Assembly: GCF_034262375.1 (NCBI RefSeq)
Contig: NZ_CP139558.1
Coordinates: forward strand, 6,882,001 to 6,946,000
From: Mucilaginibacter sabulilitoris
Lineage (GTDB): Bacteria; Bacteroidota; Bacteroidia; Sphingobacteriales; Sphingobacteriaceae
Direction of reading: 5' to 3'
DNA: 64,000 nt
Shown piece after piece: positions 35,266-44,271 of this stretch. Position 1 is the stretch's first letter; each line of letters begins with the position of its first letter. Below the pieces are notes generated by a model, which saw only the letters and a list, made by a program, of their open reading frames with translations, had not been told where the DNA came from and did not search any database. A program made the translations under genes and the position numbers.

Positions 35266-36800
35266 GGCTGAGATTTATATGGTTGCTGATGGCCGCTTCA
35301 TCGGCTGTTGCCAGAATGGAGCCATCGGTAATTATTTGATGTAAACTGTTAATATCGTCGGCAAAAACACGGTCGTCCTGTATGTGGGGCACGTGTTGAC
35401 GTACTTTGGCGTGTATAGCCTCAATAACCGGAGTTGATTTGAGCGGTCGTCTGAAATCGACCGCTTGCGCTGCGTACAGTAACTCAATAGCCTGTATATA
35501 TTCCAGGTTATCGATCACCTGGTGCAGCTTTCGTCCGCTCACTGAGCCCATGGATACGTGGTCTTCCTGCCCTAAGGAGGTGGGCACACTATCGGCGCTG
35601 GCCGGGAAACACAGGGTTTTATTCTCTGTGACCAAAGCAGCCGTAGTGTACTGTGGAATCATTAAACCAGAGTTTAGCCCGGCATTATGGGTAAGCAGTT
35701 TGGGCAGGCCATAGCGCCCCTCGCTCATGAGGTAGCAGCGGCGGTCGGCAATATTGCCCAGCTCAGCCGCGGCAACGGTGGCATAATCAAGCGGCAAGGC
35801 CAACGGCTGGCCGTGAAAATTGCCCCCGCTAATGGTATCATCGGCATTAAAAATTACCGGATTATCGGTTACAGAATTGAGTTCAATTTCCGTTAGCTCT
35901 TTAAGATGGAGCCAGGCATTACGGGATGCGCCATGCACCTGCGGCATACACCGTAATGAATATGGATCCTGTACGCGGTCGCAGTTTACGTGCGATGAAT
36001 TGATCTCGGAGCCGTTCAATAAAGTAAACAAACGACCGGCCACATGCTTTGTCCCCTTAAACGGGCGAATTGCATGCAGGCGCGCGTCAAACGGCCTGGC
36101 CGAACCCATCAATCCTTCTAACGAAAGTGCACCAATCAAATCGGCACGGTCAAGGGCATCGTTTAACCTTTGAACAGCCTTTACGGCAAAGGCGAGTATA
36201 AATTGTGTACCATTAATTAAGGCAAGTCCTTCCTTAGGCCCTAATACTAACGGTTGCAGGTTATTTTTTTTTAATAGTTCGCCGGCAGCAAGGGCTTCGC
36301 CCTTTTCATATACCTTACCTAAACCAATCAGCGGCAAAAACAGGTGCGACAATGGCGCCAGATCGCCGGAAGCCCCAACCGAACCTTTCGGGAACTATAG
36401 GAATGATGTCGTTATCAATATGCCAAATGATGCGCTCCAGGGTTTCGGGAGCAACACCCGAGTAGCCCTGCGCCAAAGCCTGCACTTTGGTGATGAGCAT
36501 GAGCTTGGCAATTTCCTGCGAAATGGGGTTGCCTACCCCTACGCTATGGCTTTTAAGTATATTGCTTTGCAGCAGGCTGGTATCTTCTTCAGAAATGCGC
36601 GTATCGCACAACGGACCAAAGCCGGTATTTATACCATAAACCGGATGATGCGCGTGAACGATCTTTTCGACCTCGCGCCACGAAGCCCGGATGGCCCTAT
36701 TGGCATCTGCATTAATGATACCCTTTGTTTTGCCCGAAGCTATATCCAGGCAAATACCAATGGTTAAATGATCGGTACCATAATTAAATATATTATTCAT
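35243..36800 (-). pseudogene. hutH: Histidine ammonia-lyase, frameshifted in this sequence
   Basis: Deaminates histidine to urocanate, entry step of the pathway. The frame starts at the ATG at 36800 (MNNIFNYGTDHLTIG). It reads well through YGINTGFGPL and IDNDIIPIVPE, then loses frame at about 36386-36391, where CCCGAAAGGTTCGG is read as PERFG. In the +1-shifted frame the same bases give GSVGASGDLAPLSHL, the family's MIO loop with its Ala-Ser-Gly triad. Two bases seem missing (GAA-A-GGT where GAA-AAr-GGT would encode the usual E-K-G). The remainder is intact to 35243, including NCDRVQDPYSLRCMPQVHG and the C-terminus. It is either a recent inactivation or a sequencing error in a short A run. 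If restored, about 519 residues. Confidence 0.88.
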
Positions 36801-37302
36801 GGCGGGCAAGGTTTGATTGTTTACTAATGTTACGACTGATGCGATTAGCCAGCGGATAGGTTTGCAGCGCACTTTCAAGTGCGGTAATAGCCGGCAATAA
36901 TTCCTTACAACCCAATTCGCTGTTCATCATCTCGTTCATGGAAGTATCAACAGCCTCCCAAACAGGCTTTATCCGGGTAAGTAATTCCCTTCCCTTATCG
37001 GTAAAGGTTACCTGTTGCTTACGGCCGTCTTTTGCGTTGGTAGTAGTGGTTAGTAAGCTTTTCTGTTTAAGATTGGTGATCAATTGACTGGCAGCAGGGT
37101 GGCTTATCTCTATCTGCTCGCTGAGTTCTTTTATTGACAAGGTGTTATGCTGCGACAACAAATAAAAAACCGGGAACCAGCTGGCTTCAAACTCGATACC
37201 CTCCTGCTGATAAGCACGGTTAATCTCGGACAAAAAAGACTCGCTGATGCGCCTTAACCGACTGCCCAAAACCAGGTATCCTAAACGCTTGTATAAATTC
37301 AT
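36793..37302 (-). CDS. MarR family transcriptional regulator, probably of the hut cluster
   Basis: 169 residues with a winged helix-turn-helix: TLSIKELSEQIEISHPAASQ (recognition helix about 65-80), then LITNLKQKSLL and the wing NAKDGRKQQVTFTDKG. Terminal helices would form the dimer. Its last codons overlap the hutH start by 8 bases, so it is the first gene of the hut transcript. A perfect palindrome lies directly upstream of its start. By position it should repress its own operon and respond to a histidine-pathway intermediate such as urocanate; this is inference. Other Bacteroidota or proteobacteria use HutC (GntR) instead. Confidence 0.9.
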   Translation of the reverse strand: MNLYKRLGYLVLGSRLRRISESFLSEINRAYQQEGIEFEASWFPVFYLLSQHNTLSIKELSEQIEISHPAASQLITNLKQKSLLTTTTNAKDGRKQQVTFTDKGRELLTRIKPVWEAVDTSMNEMMNSELGCKELLPAITALESALQTYPLANRISRNISKQSNLARHE

Positions 37303-37304
37303 GA

Positions 37305-37335
37305 TGCAATTTATATAAGTACTTATATAATTGCA
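37305..37335. promoter_or_regulatory. Palindromic operator abutting the marR start
   Basis: TTATATAAGT / ACTTATATAA (37311-37330) is a perfect 20-bp palindrome. Outer TGCAAT and ATTGCA extend it with one base of offset. It ends 3 bases before the marR start codon on the minus strand. Size, symmetry and AT content are typical of MarR operators, so autoregulation is likely. Confidence 0.75.
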
Positions 37336-37437
37336 AGTTTTTGATGCAGGATATTTTAAAAAACGCCATTACAGCAAATACTTACTATAAAAATATTTGC
37401 ACAAATGTTGATATAATGGTAAATACGAAGCCGCCTG

Positions 37438-37590
37438 CTAAAACTTAAAGCTCAAATGCGGGCCGGTTATGAGTATTTTAAACAGATCTGTTTTTTTACA
37501 ATACCCTCCAGTACCGACCTGAAGATTACCGGCTTTAAACATGTAAATGATTGATATCCCTTTCCCAAAACAATAGGAGGAAAAGCGCAT
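37438..37590 (-). pseudogene. 50-codon frame resembling the C-terminus of an outer-membrane beta-barrel
   Basis: An ATG at 37590 opens MRFSSYCFGKG and the frame continues as ISIIYMFKAGNLQVGTGGY, CKKTDLFKIL and ITGPHLSFKF before TAG at 37438. Alternating hydrophobic residues and a terminal Phe after GPHLSFK look like the last strands of a porin-type barrel. No upstream part remains, so it is probably a gene remnant. The rest of the gap 37336-37630 shows nothing recognisable. Confidence 0.35.
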
Positions 37591-37630
37591 AAAAAAAGCA
37601 GACAATGTATTAACATAAATAGTTTTTATA

Positions 37631-38131
37631 TTAACGGTTTATATTGCCAATTTTTACACTGTCTATTCCCCATGATTTAATCAATGATTCACGCATAGCA
37701 TGGGCCAATTGATAGGTTGATTGCCGAGTAGGTGAAGCAAAACTATCAATGTTTTCAGCTTTAGCAATAGCCATCATCCCACCTTCTATACTCTTTTCCT
37801 CTATTAAACTTAATTCTCCCCAATAAAGCTCAGCAAAACGTTTTGTTGCGTTAATAACCTCTGCCTCCGTGTGCTGGGTTTTGGAAGCTAAAATTGATGC
37901 ATTATATAGTGCATCCAAATACAACTTTTGCCTTAGCTCGAGAAATGGCTTCGCGGCTTCAATTTTCCTTGACTCCGCATCAATTTTGCTCAGTTCTACT
38001 TCCTTTTTTCTTGATTCGGCTTCTTTTTCTTTAGCCCTGCTAAATTCCATTACGCTGATAACTATGCCTAAAACTATACTTATTGTAGAGATGACATTGG
38101 CGATTGTTTTAAACGTTTCAGATTTGTCCAT
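37631..38131 (-). CDS. Hypothetical protein with one membrane helix and a coiled coil
   Basis: 166 residues: a hydrophobic segment near the start (IANVISTISIVLGIVISVME, about 10-30) followed by a highly charged Lys/Glu/Arg stretch (FSRAKEKEAESRKKEVELSK and on to about 62) that should form a coiled coil. A helical C-terminal domain follows (LELRQKLYLDALYNASILAS). I do not recognise a family. The layout suggests an inner-membrane protein with a cytoplasmic helical domain. Single gene, short intergenic spaces on both sides. Confidence 0.7.
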   Translation of the reverse strand: MDKSETFKTIANVISTISIVLGIVISVMEFSRAKEKEAESRKKEVELSKIDAESRKIEAAKPFLELRQKLYLDALYNASILASKTQHTEAEVINATKRFAELYWGELSLIEEKSIEGGMMAIAKAENIDSFASPTRQSTYQLAHAMRESLIKSWGIDSVKIGNINR

Positions 38132-38222
38132 AAGTAATAAATTAAATGATTAATTAATAAAATTAGCTCTTGCTTATTTACTGTAGTGATTATTCATTCC
38201 CGTATAAAACAAGTATTACTTA

Positions 38223-38735
38223 CTATTCCCTTGCCTTCTTCTGCTCCCTTAACATCATTCCATAATCCATTCTGCGTAGCATGGCGTTTATGGTGGCTGC
38301 TATGCGGTTGGCACGGGTTTGATCGGCTTTGGCGCTGTCAATCCATTTTATAAAGTAACCACGGTGGCTTTCGCTAAGGCTGTGGAAAAACTCGCCGGCT
38401 TCAGGTTCAAATTCAAAACATTCCAGGAGATCGGCAGGTATAATGTATTTAAAATCGTCATCGGGTTCTAAACATACGTGCAGCATGGCGCCACGGTGTT
38501 TGCGCAGGGCCTTGCAGATCTCCCTTTTTAGTGCCATAATAAAATTACCCCCGCCTATGGGCATCAGGGCCATTCCGGCAACAGCCAGCGCATCCAGCTT
38601 TCCTTTTACCCTGAACGACTTCTTATTACCGGGTTTCATCTGCTGCGCTACATCGGCCGGAATTTCGATATAGGTCCAGCCCGTTTTTTCGCCCTGTTCG
38701 CCAAATTGTAAAATAATGGTATCAAATTCAACCAT
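38223..38735 (-). CDS. DUF1905 plus YdeI/OmpD-associated domain protein
   Basis: 170 residues. The N-terminal beta-barrel-like DUF1905 domain (about 1-90) has GWTYIEIPADVAQQMKPG and FRVKGKLDALAVAGMALMP, plus GGGNFIMALKREICKALRKH. The C-terminal helical YdeI/OmdA-type segment (about 110-165) has FFHSLSESHRGYFIKWIDSA and KADQTRANRIAATI. Some relatives have been linked to bacteriocin resistance, but the function is unproven. Cytoplasmic, single gene. Confidence 0.85.
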   Translation of the reverse strand: MVEFDTIILQFGEQGEKTGWTYIEIPADVAQQMKPGNKKSFRVKGKLDALAVAGMALMPIGGGNFIMALKREICKALRKHRGAMLHVCLEPDDDFKYIIPADLLECFEFEPEAGEFFHSLSESHRGYFIKWIDSAKADQTRANRIAATINAMLRRMDYGMMLREQKKARE

Positions 38736-38904
38736 TCAGCCGCTTTATTATATTTCTATTGTTAAGTATTTAAAAAAAGACCCAATATGTTAAATATTCG
38801 TTAAATCATCAAAATAATTAACATTAATTGTAACGTAAGGCATGGTGCCGGTGTCTTAAGAGTATAAAATTAATTAATAATACACAACCTTAATACCAAT
38901 CCAA

Positions 38905-39333
38905 ATGAAAACTTTAAAATCAATAGTACTCGGCTTAGCTTTATTAATAGTTTGCGGCGTTGCCAAAGCTAACATATATACCGACGGAGAAAACTTAACC
39001 CAGGATTACGCTATCAGCACTTATATTGACGCCATGACCCATGGCAAATTAAAAGGGCTGAATGAGGTGTTAGACTCAGATGTTAAATTCAGTATGTTAC
39101 GTGGCAAAACAGTGTTGAACTTTACCAGAAATGAAATGCTGGAATCGTTAAATGCCTCTAAAAATGTAGAACAGGAATGCACCACCACCACATCGGTTGT
39201 TGAAAGCAATGAAGCAATGGCTGTTATAAAAGTTGATATGCAATTTCAAGGCTTTTTACGCTCCAATATGGTAACTGTTACCAATACCGGTAAAGGCTGG
39301 AAAATAACCAACGTTTACAGCATTTTTAAATAA
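38905..39333 (+). CDS. Exported NTF2-like (lumazine-binding type) protein, copy 1
   Basis: 142 residues: signal peptide MKTLKSIVLGLALLIVCGVA ending at AKA, then a single NTF2/SnoaL-like cone fold (AISTYIDAMTHGKLKGLNEV, LDSDVKFSMLRGKTVLNFTR, ending NTGKGWKITNVYSIFK). The fold binds small ligands in many roles; none is known here. The next gene is a clear paralogue, so this is a tandem duplication. Each copy has its own terminator and probably its own promoter. Confidence 0.82.
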   Translation: MKTLKSIVLGLALLIVCGVAKANIYTDGENLTQDYAISTYIDAMTHGKLKGLNEVLDSDVKFSMLRGKTVLNFTRNEMLESLNASKNVEQECTTTTSVVESNEAMAVIKVDMQFQGFLRSNMVTVTNTGKGWKITNVYSIFK

Positions 39334-39370
39334 GTTTAGTTTTAGTTTAGTGTTAAATATGTAAGTAGAG

Positions 39371-39393
39371 AGCCCCGCGATGCGGGGCTTTTT
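39371..39393 (+). terminator. Terminator after NTF2-like copy 1
   Basis: AGCCCCGC-GAT-GCGGGGCT followed by TTTT. The same GC core is used again in the terminator after copy 2, consistent with duplication of the whole unit. Confidence 0.9.
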
Positions 39394-39478
39394 ATTTAGT
39401 TTATTTTTAGTGTAACGTATTGAAAATAAACGTTGTCTTATAGATATACAACTTAAATGATATCTAAACAACGAAAAT

Positions 39479-39913
39479 ATGAAAACATTAAAATTAATAA
39501 TATCCGGCATTGCTTTGCTGATAGTATGTAATACCGCAAAAGCAGACATCTATGAAGATGGTGAAAATTTAACAAGAACCTACGCTATTAATACCTATGT
39601 TGATGCCGTGACCCGCGGTAAGCTGCAGGGATTAAATGATGTGGTAGATCAAAATGCAAAATTCAGTTTGCTAAGCGGCAAAAAAATCCTGAGCTATACC
39701 AGAGATCAGGTATTTGAATCATTAAGACTCATTAAAAATATTGAGGAAGATTGTACCACCAGCACATCAATTATGGAAAGCAACAATGATATAGCCGTTG
39801 TAAAGGTTGACATGCAATTTGATAAGTTTGTACGCAGTAACTATGTAACCATTGCCAACACTGGCAAAGGTTGGAAAATCACTAATGTTTACAGTGTTTT
39901 TAAACAGCTTTAG
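39479..39913 (+). CDS. Exported NTF2-like (lumazine-binding type) protein, copy 2
   Basis: 144 residues, paralogue of the preceding gene. It shares the signal-peptide pattern MKTLKLIISGIALLIVCNTA-KA, then IYEDGENLTRTYAINTYVDA, AKFSLLSGKKILSYTRDQVF and the same ending NTGKGWKITNVYSVFK. By eye roughly 60% of positions are identical to copy 1. Same predicted location outside the cytoplasm and same unknown function. Confidence 0.82.
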   Translation: MKTLKLIISGIALLIVCNTAKADIYEDGENLTRTYAINTYVDAVTRGKLQGLNDVVDQNAKFSLLSGKKILSYTRDQVFESLRLIKNIEEDCTTSTSIMESNNDIAVVKVDMQFDKFVRSNYVTIANTGKGWKITNVYSVFKQL

Positions 39914-39930
39914 TTTAGCGTTAAATATAA

Positions 39931-39967
39931 AACAGAAAAAGCCCCGCGTTGCGGGGCTTTTTCTGTT
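39931..39967. terminator. Bidirectional terminator
   Basis: AACAGAAAAAGCCCCGC, loop GTT, GCGGGGCTTTTTCTGTT. The long perfect stem with A-run and T-run can end both NTF2-like copy 2 and the convergent SGNH hydrolase gene. Confidence 0.93.
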
Positions 39968-40627
39968 TTAGTTTACCAATGGCTGCAATACGGATTGCCA
40001 TTTATCATACCCTTTAGGGTTGAGGTGCAGGTAATCTTTTTTAAACAACGAAGAATCGGGCAGCGATGTGCCGGGTTTATTGGTAACGGTAACCAGGTCA
40101 ACAAAATGACTTTGAGGTTTATTTTGCATCCAGGCTTTAATAAGTTCATTGGCCTTTGCAACGGTTCCGTAATATTTGGCCCTTACCGGGCTTGGTTTTA
40201 TAGACAGGAAGTAGATCTCGGCCTGGGGTAACTGCTCATGAATCATTGTCCACAGTTTACCAAATTCATTAGATACATAGACGGCCGACCTGCCAGCGGA
40301 TATATCATTGTCGCCGGCGTAGATAAATATTTTACGCGGATGATACGGAAAAAGAATATAAGGTGTGTAATATTCAACCACTTGTTGCAACAGGCAGCCG
40401 CCAACCCCACGTTTAATAATAGGCTTATCGGGAAACCGCTGCTCCAGATCGCTCCATAAACGGATGGAGGAACTTCCAATAAACAGTATACCGTTTGGTT
40501 TTGGAAAGTTTAAGCTGTCCTGGTGCTTAAAAGCCTTTATCTCGTTTTCAAACGGAAAACCTTGCTGGGCAAATACATGTGCTGCAAAAGCGCAACCAAT
40601 AAAAATTAAAAGCAGTTTTAGTTTCAT
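39968..40627 (-). CDS. Exported SGNH/GDSL hydrolase
   Basis: 219 residues: signal peptide ending at AAHVFAQ, then the SGNH blocks. These are block I ILFIGSSSIRLW with the nucleophile about S53, the block II Gly in KRGVGGCLLQQV, block III IYAGDNDISAG with its Asn, and block V DYLHLNPKGY with Asp and His. The family includes esterases and acetyl-xylan or platelet-activating-factor acetylhydrolase types. A carbohydrate-esterase role would fit the glycosidases nearby but is not shown. The upstream cdd gene ends 2 bases from its start region on the same strand, so the two may be cotranscribed. Confidence 0.88.
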   Translation of the reverse strand: MKLKLLLIFIGCAFAAHVFAQQGFPFENEIKAFKHQDSLNFPKPNGILFIGSSSIRLWSDLEQRFPDKPIIKRGVGGCLLQQVVEYYTPYILFPYHPRKIFIYAGDNDISAGRSAVYVSNEFGKLWTMIHEQLPQAEIYFLSIKPSPVRAKYYGTVAKANELIKAWMQNKPQSHFVDLVTVTNKPGTSLPDSSLFKKDYLHLNPKGYDKWQSVLQPLVN

Positions 40628-40628
40628 A

Positions 40629-41117
40629 TTAAGTAATTAATCGTTCTTCAAAAAATAAAAAAGGGAGCTGATTTTCAATGCCTTTTATCACCCATACAGG
40701 ACCGCCCCCCGCATATAACAAGATCTTGATAGGGCTGTTTTGTTTTTTTTCAACTTCGGCCAGTACCTGCAAACATGAACCGCAGGAGGTAACCGGTTTG
40801 GTAAGCATAAACTCGTCTGTTTGAGCGGTTATGGCCATAGCTTCAACAGGATCATCGGGGTGGTTGGCGCCCCAGTAAAACAAGGCTACCCGCTCTGCAC
40901 AAAGCCCCGACGGATAAGCCACATTTTCCTGGTTACTGCCGTAGATGATTTTACCGCTTTGCAGCCGCAGGGCGGCACCTACCCTGAATTTTGAATATGG
41001 TGAATGGGAATTTTTTAAAGCGTTGGCCGCCTCCAGGCACAGATCATAATCGGCGGTGTCCAGATCTTTCAGCGAATCATATTCGTCAAAAGCAATTTTT
41101 ATCTCATGGTTAATCAT
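40629..41117 (-). CDS. cdd: Cytidine deaminase
   Basis: Deaminates cytidine and deoxycytidine in pyrimidine salvage. 162 residues with the substrate segment HSPYSKFRVGAALRLQSG, the zinc and catalytic motif LCAERVALF (Cys and Glu) and the second zinc pair VTSCGSCLQVL. Homotetrameric short-chain type by size, with about 25 extra residues at the N-terminus. It lies just upstream of the SGNH hydrolase gene and is likely cotranscribed with it. Confidence 0.95.
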   Translation of the reverse strand: MINHEIKIAFDEYDSLKDLDTADYDLCLEAANALKNSHSPYSKFRVGAALRLQSGKIIYGSNQENVAYPSGLCAERVALFYWGANHPDDPVEAMAITAQTDEFMLTKPVTSCGSCLQVLAEVEKKQNSPIKILLYAGGGPVWVIKGIENQLPFLFFEERLIT

Positions 41118-41186
41118 AACAAATCCCCCACATAAAAAGCGGGGGAAACAAGATAAGGCTTAATTCTTAAACTTCCAAAATTTGGC

Positions 41187-41214
41187 TGTAGAGACGCATG
41201 TGATGTGTCTCTAC
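41187..41214. repeat. Small hairpin repeat TGTAGAGACGCAT
   Basis: TGTAGAGACGCAT and ATGTGTCTCTACG pair around GTG between parE and cdd. No T-run follows, so it is more likely a small dispersed repeat than a terminator. Confidence 0.55.
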
Positions 41215-41266
41215 GCAAATAAAATCGTGGTAATCAATTAATCGTATAAACTCGGGTTCAGACGGC

Positions 41267-43162
41267 TTACACTGCAACCGGCAGGGTTAAGCTTTCGGCC
41301 TCTTCGGCAATAAGCGGGTTAATGCTTTCGTCATCCTTTTCAACCCGCAGGTTATTAACGATGTGCAGCTGACGGCTTGGCGTATTTTTACCCATAAAAT
41401 ATTCAAGCAGACCTTTGATGTTGGCATCCTTCAATATCACCGGATCAAGACGCATATCTTTACCTATAAACAACCCAAATTCATCGGGTGATATTTCGCC
41501 CAAACCTTTAAAGCGGGTTATTTCGGGTTTGTTGCCCAGTTTGGCAATAGCGTTTTTACGTTCTTCATCGCTGTAGCAATAAATGGTTTCCTTTTTATTA
41601 CGAACACGAAACAAGGGTGTTTGCAGGATAGATACGTGACCGGCCTTTACCAGGTCGGGGAAGAACTGCAAAAAGAAGGTCATGAGCAACAGGCGAATGT
41701 GCATGCCATCCACATCGGCATCGGTAGCTATTACGATGTTGTTGTAACGCAGTGCATCCAAACCATCCTCAATATTAAGCGCGTGCTGTAGCAGGTTAAA
41801 TTCTTCGTTTTCATAAACCACCTTTTTGGTTAGCCCGTAGCAATTAAGCGGCTTACCTTTCAGGCTAAACACGGCCTGGGTCATTACATCGCGCGATTTG
41901 GTGATCGATCCGCTGGCTGAGTCACCTTCCGTAATAAACAGAGTAGTATCCTGGCGGCGTTCGTGTGTATCTTCAAAATGCAGTTTACAATCGCGCAGTT
42001 TGCGGTTATGGAGCGATGCTTTTTTGGCGCGCTCATTGGCCAGCTTTTTAATACCGGCAATATCCTTACGTTCGCGTTCTGACTGCAGGATGCGTTTTTC
42101 TAAAGCATCTTTTACAGCCGGATTTTTGTGCAGATAATTATCCAGTTCCTTTTTAACGAAGTCGTTGATAAAAGTACGCACCGATGGCCCTTCCGGACCA
42201 ATATTTTGCGACCCCAGCTTGGTTTTGGTTTGCGATTCAAATACCGGCTCCTGTACCTTAATGGCAATAGCAGCTACGATAGAGGCGCGGATATCTGAAG
42301 CGTCGTACTCCTTTTTGTAAAACTCGCGCACGGTTTTCACAACTGCTTCGCGAAAGGCCGCCTGGTGCGTACCGCCCTGGGTGGTGTTTTGCCCATTTAC
42401 AAAGGAGTAATATTCTTCGCCATAAGCCTGGCCGTGGGTCATGGCTATCTCAATATCCTCGCCCTTAAGGTGGATGATAGGATAGCGCAGTGTTTCTACA
42501 TCGGTATTACGGGTCAGCAAGTCATAAAGACCGCGCTCCGAAAGATATTTTTGTCCGTTAAAGTTAATGGTGAGGCCAGAGTTCAGGAACACGTAGTTCC
42601 AGATCATGCTTTCAACAAACTCTGGTATAAAGCGGTAATGCCTGAAAATGGTATCGTCGGGAATAAAGTTTATAGCAGTACCGTTGCGCTGTGTGGTTTC
42701 CTTTTCGGCTTCGTCGCGTACCAGTTCACCTTTGGCAAATTCGGCCAGTTTGGTACGTCCATCACGGTATGACTGAACCACAAATGTGTTCGACAACGCG
42801 TTAACCGCCTTGGTACCCACCCCGTTTAACCCAACCGATTTTTGAAAGGCCTTGCTATCATATTTACCACCGGTATTAATTTTTGATACGCAATCAATCA
42901 CTTTGCCCAAAGGTATCCCGCGGCCATAATCGCGCACGGCTACTTTCTGGTCGCTCATATTTACCTCAATGGTTTTACCCGATCCCATTACAAACTCATC
43001 AATAGAGTTATCAATGATCTCTTTCAACAATACATATACACCATCATCGTAAGCCGAGCCATCGCCCAGTTTACCAATGTACATACCGGGGCGTAAACGG
43101 ATGTGTTCTTTCCAATCCAGCGAGCGGATACTATCTTCACTATAATTAACTGCGTCTGCCAT
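41267..43162 (-). CDS. parE: DNA topoisomerase IV subunit B
   Basis: ATPase subunit of topoisomerase IV. 631 residues: GHKL ATPase domain with [19 protein letters not shown] (Mg/ATP Glu and Asn) and [15 protein letters not shown]; transducer with INFNGQK and [16 protein letters not shown]. The TOPRIM domain has [12 protein letters not shown] and [20 protein letters not shown]. The [20 protein letters not shown] loop is typical of Bacteroidota ParE. The start is the ATG at 43162. It is not adjacent to parC, which is 20.5 kb away on the same strand. Confidence 0.94.
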   Translation of the reverse strand: MADAVNYSEDSIRSLDWKEHIRLRPGMYIGKLGDGSAYDDGVYVLLKEIIDNSIDEFVMGSGKTIEVNMSDQKVAVRDYGRGIPLGKVIDCVSKINTGGKYDSKAFQKSVGLNGVGTKAVNALSNTFVVQSYRDGRTKLAEFAKGELVRDEAEKETTQRNGTAINFIPDDTIFRHYRFIPEFVESMIWNYVFLNSGLTINFNGQKYLSERGLYDLLTRNTDVETLRYPIIHLKGEDIEIAMTHGQAYGEEYYSFVNGQNTTQGGTHQAAFREAVVKTVREFYKKEYDASDIRASIVAAIAIKVQEPVFESQTKTKLGSQNIGPEGPSVRTFINDFVKKELDNYLHKNPAVKDALEKRILQSERERKDIAGIKKLANERAKKASLHNRKLRDCKLHFEDTHERRQDTTLFITEGDSASGSITKSRDVMTQAVFSLKGKPLNCYGLTKKVVYENEEFNLLQHALNIEDGLDALRYNNIVIATDADVDGMHIRLLLMTFFLQFFPDLVKAGHVSILQTPLFRVRNKKETIYCYSDEERKNAIAKLGNKPEITRFKGLGEISPDEFGLFIGKDMRLDPVILKDANIKGLLEYFMGKNTPSRQLHIVNNLRVEKDDESINPLIAEEAESLTLPVAV

Positions 43163-43270
43163 TTATAAAGTAGATTTTTAAAAACTGGTGCCAACATGCA
43201 CCAAATGCAAAAATATAGTTTCGGTTCTGAACTTATGGTTCAAAACTGTCAACTTATTAACATTATGTTA

Positions 43271-43957
43271 TCAGGATTTAAATTTCAGGCAATTAGTAGC
43301 CCTGTCAATATTCTTAAAAAACTCGGGGTCTTTTTCGTTGGTAAAACAAACCATCATAATGGTGCCCGTATGGTTACGCTGAAGTGTAATGAGCAGGGCG
43401 TATTTGTAATGCTTGGTAGCGGGCAGGTCGAGCAGGTTAAGCAGGTATGATTTTCCCGCGTCGGCGTTGTAGCGGTCAAGCACGTTCTGGGGCATATTGC
43501 GTACAAAATAATTCCTGTCGCCTGTAAAAGCTGTGGCATGCGCCTTACCCATATCCAGGTATAATGAATCGGGATTTGCAAGTTGTTTATCGCTATCATT
43601 TTGCGACCGCTCATAACTGGCCCAGTTTTCTTTTTGTGATTTTACCTGGAACCATACTTCAAAATCCTTACCCGGCATTTCCATCGCATAGTCGAAAGAA
43701 AAATCCTCATTATTTACGGCGGCAATCTCCCTAAAACCTTTTGGAAAGGTAAAACTAACACTGGCCTGGGCCAGAAGCACTGAAAACTCTTTATACTGAT
43801 CGCTAATACGGTTTGTATTTTTAACCTGTACCTGAGTAGCCTTCTTTTTAATGTGAGTATGCCGATGAGGCTTTACCTGTGCGCCTCCGTTAGTAATACA
43901 AAACAAAAGCACAAGCTGCAGTAATATCCACTTAGTTTGTTTAACAATAGCTTTCAT
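43271..43957 (-). CDS. Exported hypothetical protein
   Basis: 228 residues with a signal peptide (WILLQLVLLFCITNGGAQ). A basic His/Lys-rich linker (VKPHRHTHIKKKATQVQ) precedes a domain with alternating strands (ASVSFTFPKGFREIAAVNNE, FDYAMEMPGKDFEVWFQV, YKYALLITLQRNHTGTIMMV). It ends DPEFFKNIDRATNCLKFKS. I do not recognise the family. The late part resembles PsbP/Mog1-like folds only in general pattern. It lies upstream of parE on the same strand, with a separate start region. Confidence 0.72.
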   Translation of the reverse strand: MKAIVKQTKWILLQLVLLFCITNGGAQVKPHRHTHIKKKATQVQVKNTNRISDQYKEFSVLLAQASVSFTFPKGFREIAAVNNEDFSFDYAMEMPGKDFEVWFQVKSQKENWASYERSQNDSDKQLANPDSLYLDMGKAHATAFTGDRNYFVRNMPQNVLDRYNADAGKSYLLNLLDLPATKHYKYALLITLQRNHTGTIMMVCFTNEKDPEFFKNIDRATNCLKFKS

Positions 43958-44271
43958 TTTCAGAGAAAATACAAAGTGCTTTAAAGTAACCTAATAAAGG
44001 TAGAAATACAAATCAAAACTAATTAAAAATTTAATGAAATGAACAAAACGCCTTATCCGGTTGTTACTGGTCATCTCTCAGTATACGTAAACGTATTATT
44101 AACTTATTTATTTAGTTTTTTTGCAAATATCATCAATAAAAATCATTTGTATTCGTATTATCGGCGCTTGTTTATACCTTTATTTGATACATACGTAAAA
44201 TCTAATGGATATACAGTAATTAGTAAAATTTTTGTTATATCATTTGGGGTTGTTACCATAATATACAAAAC
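43958..44271. other. AT-rich gap with no supported gene
   Basis: About 314 bases between two divergent genes. An open frame of 78 codons runs to 44275 but is AT-rich and lacks protein-like features. No terminator or known RNA is seen. It should hold the promoters of both flanking genes. Confidence 0.6.
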
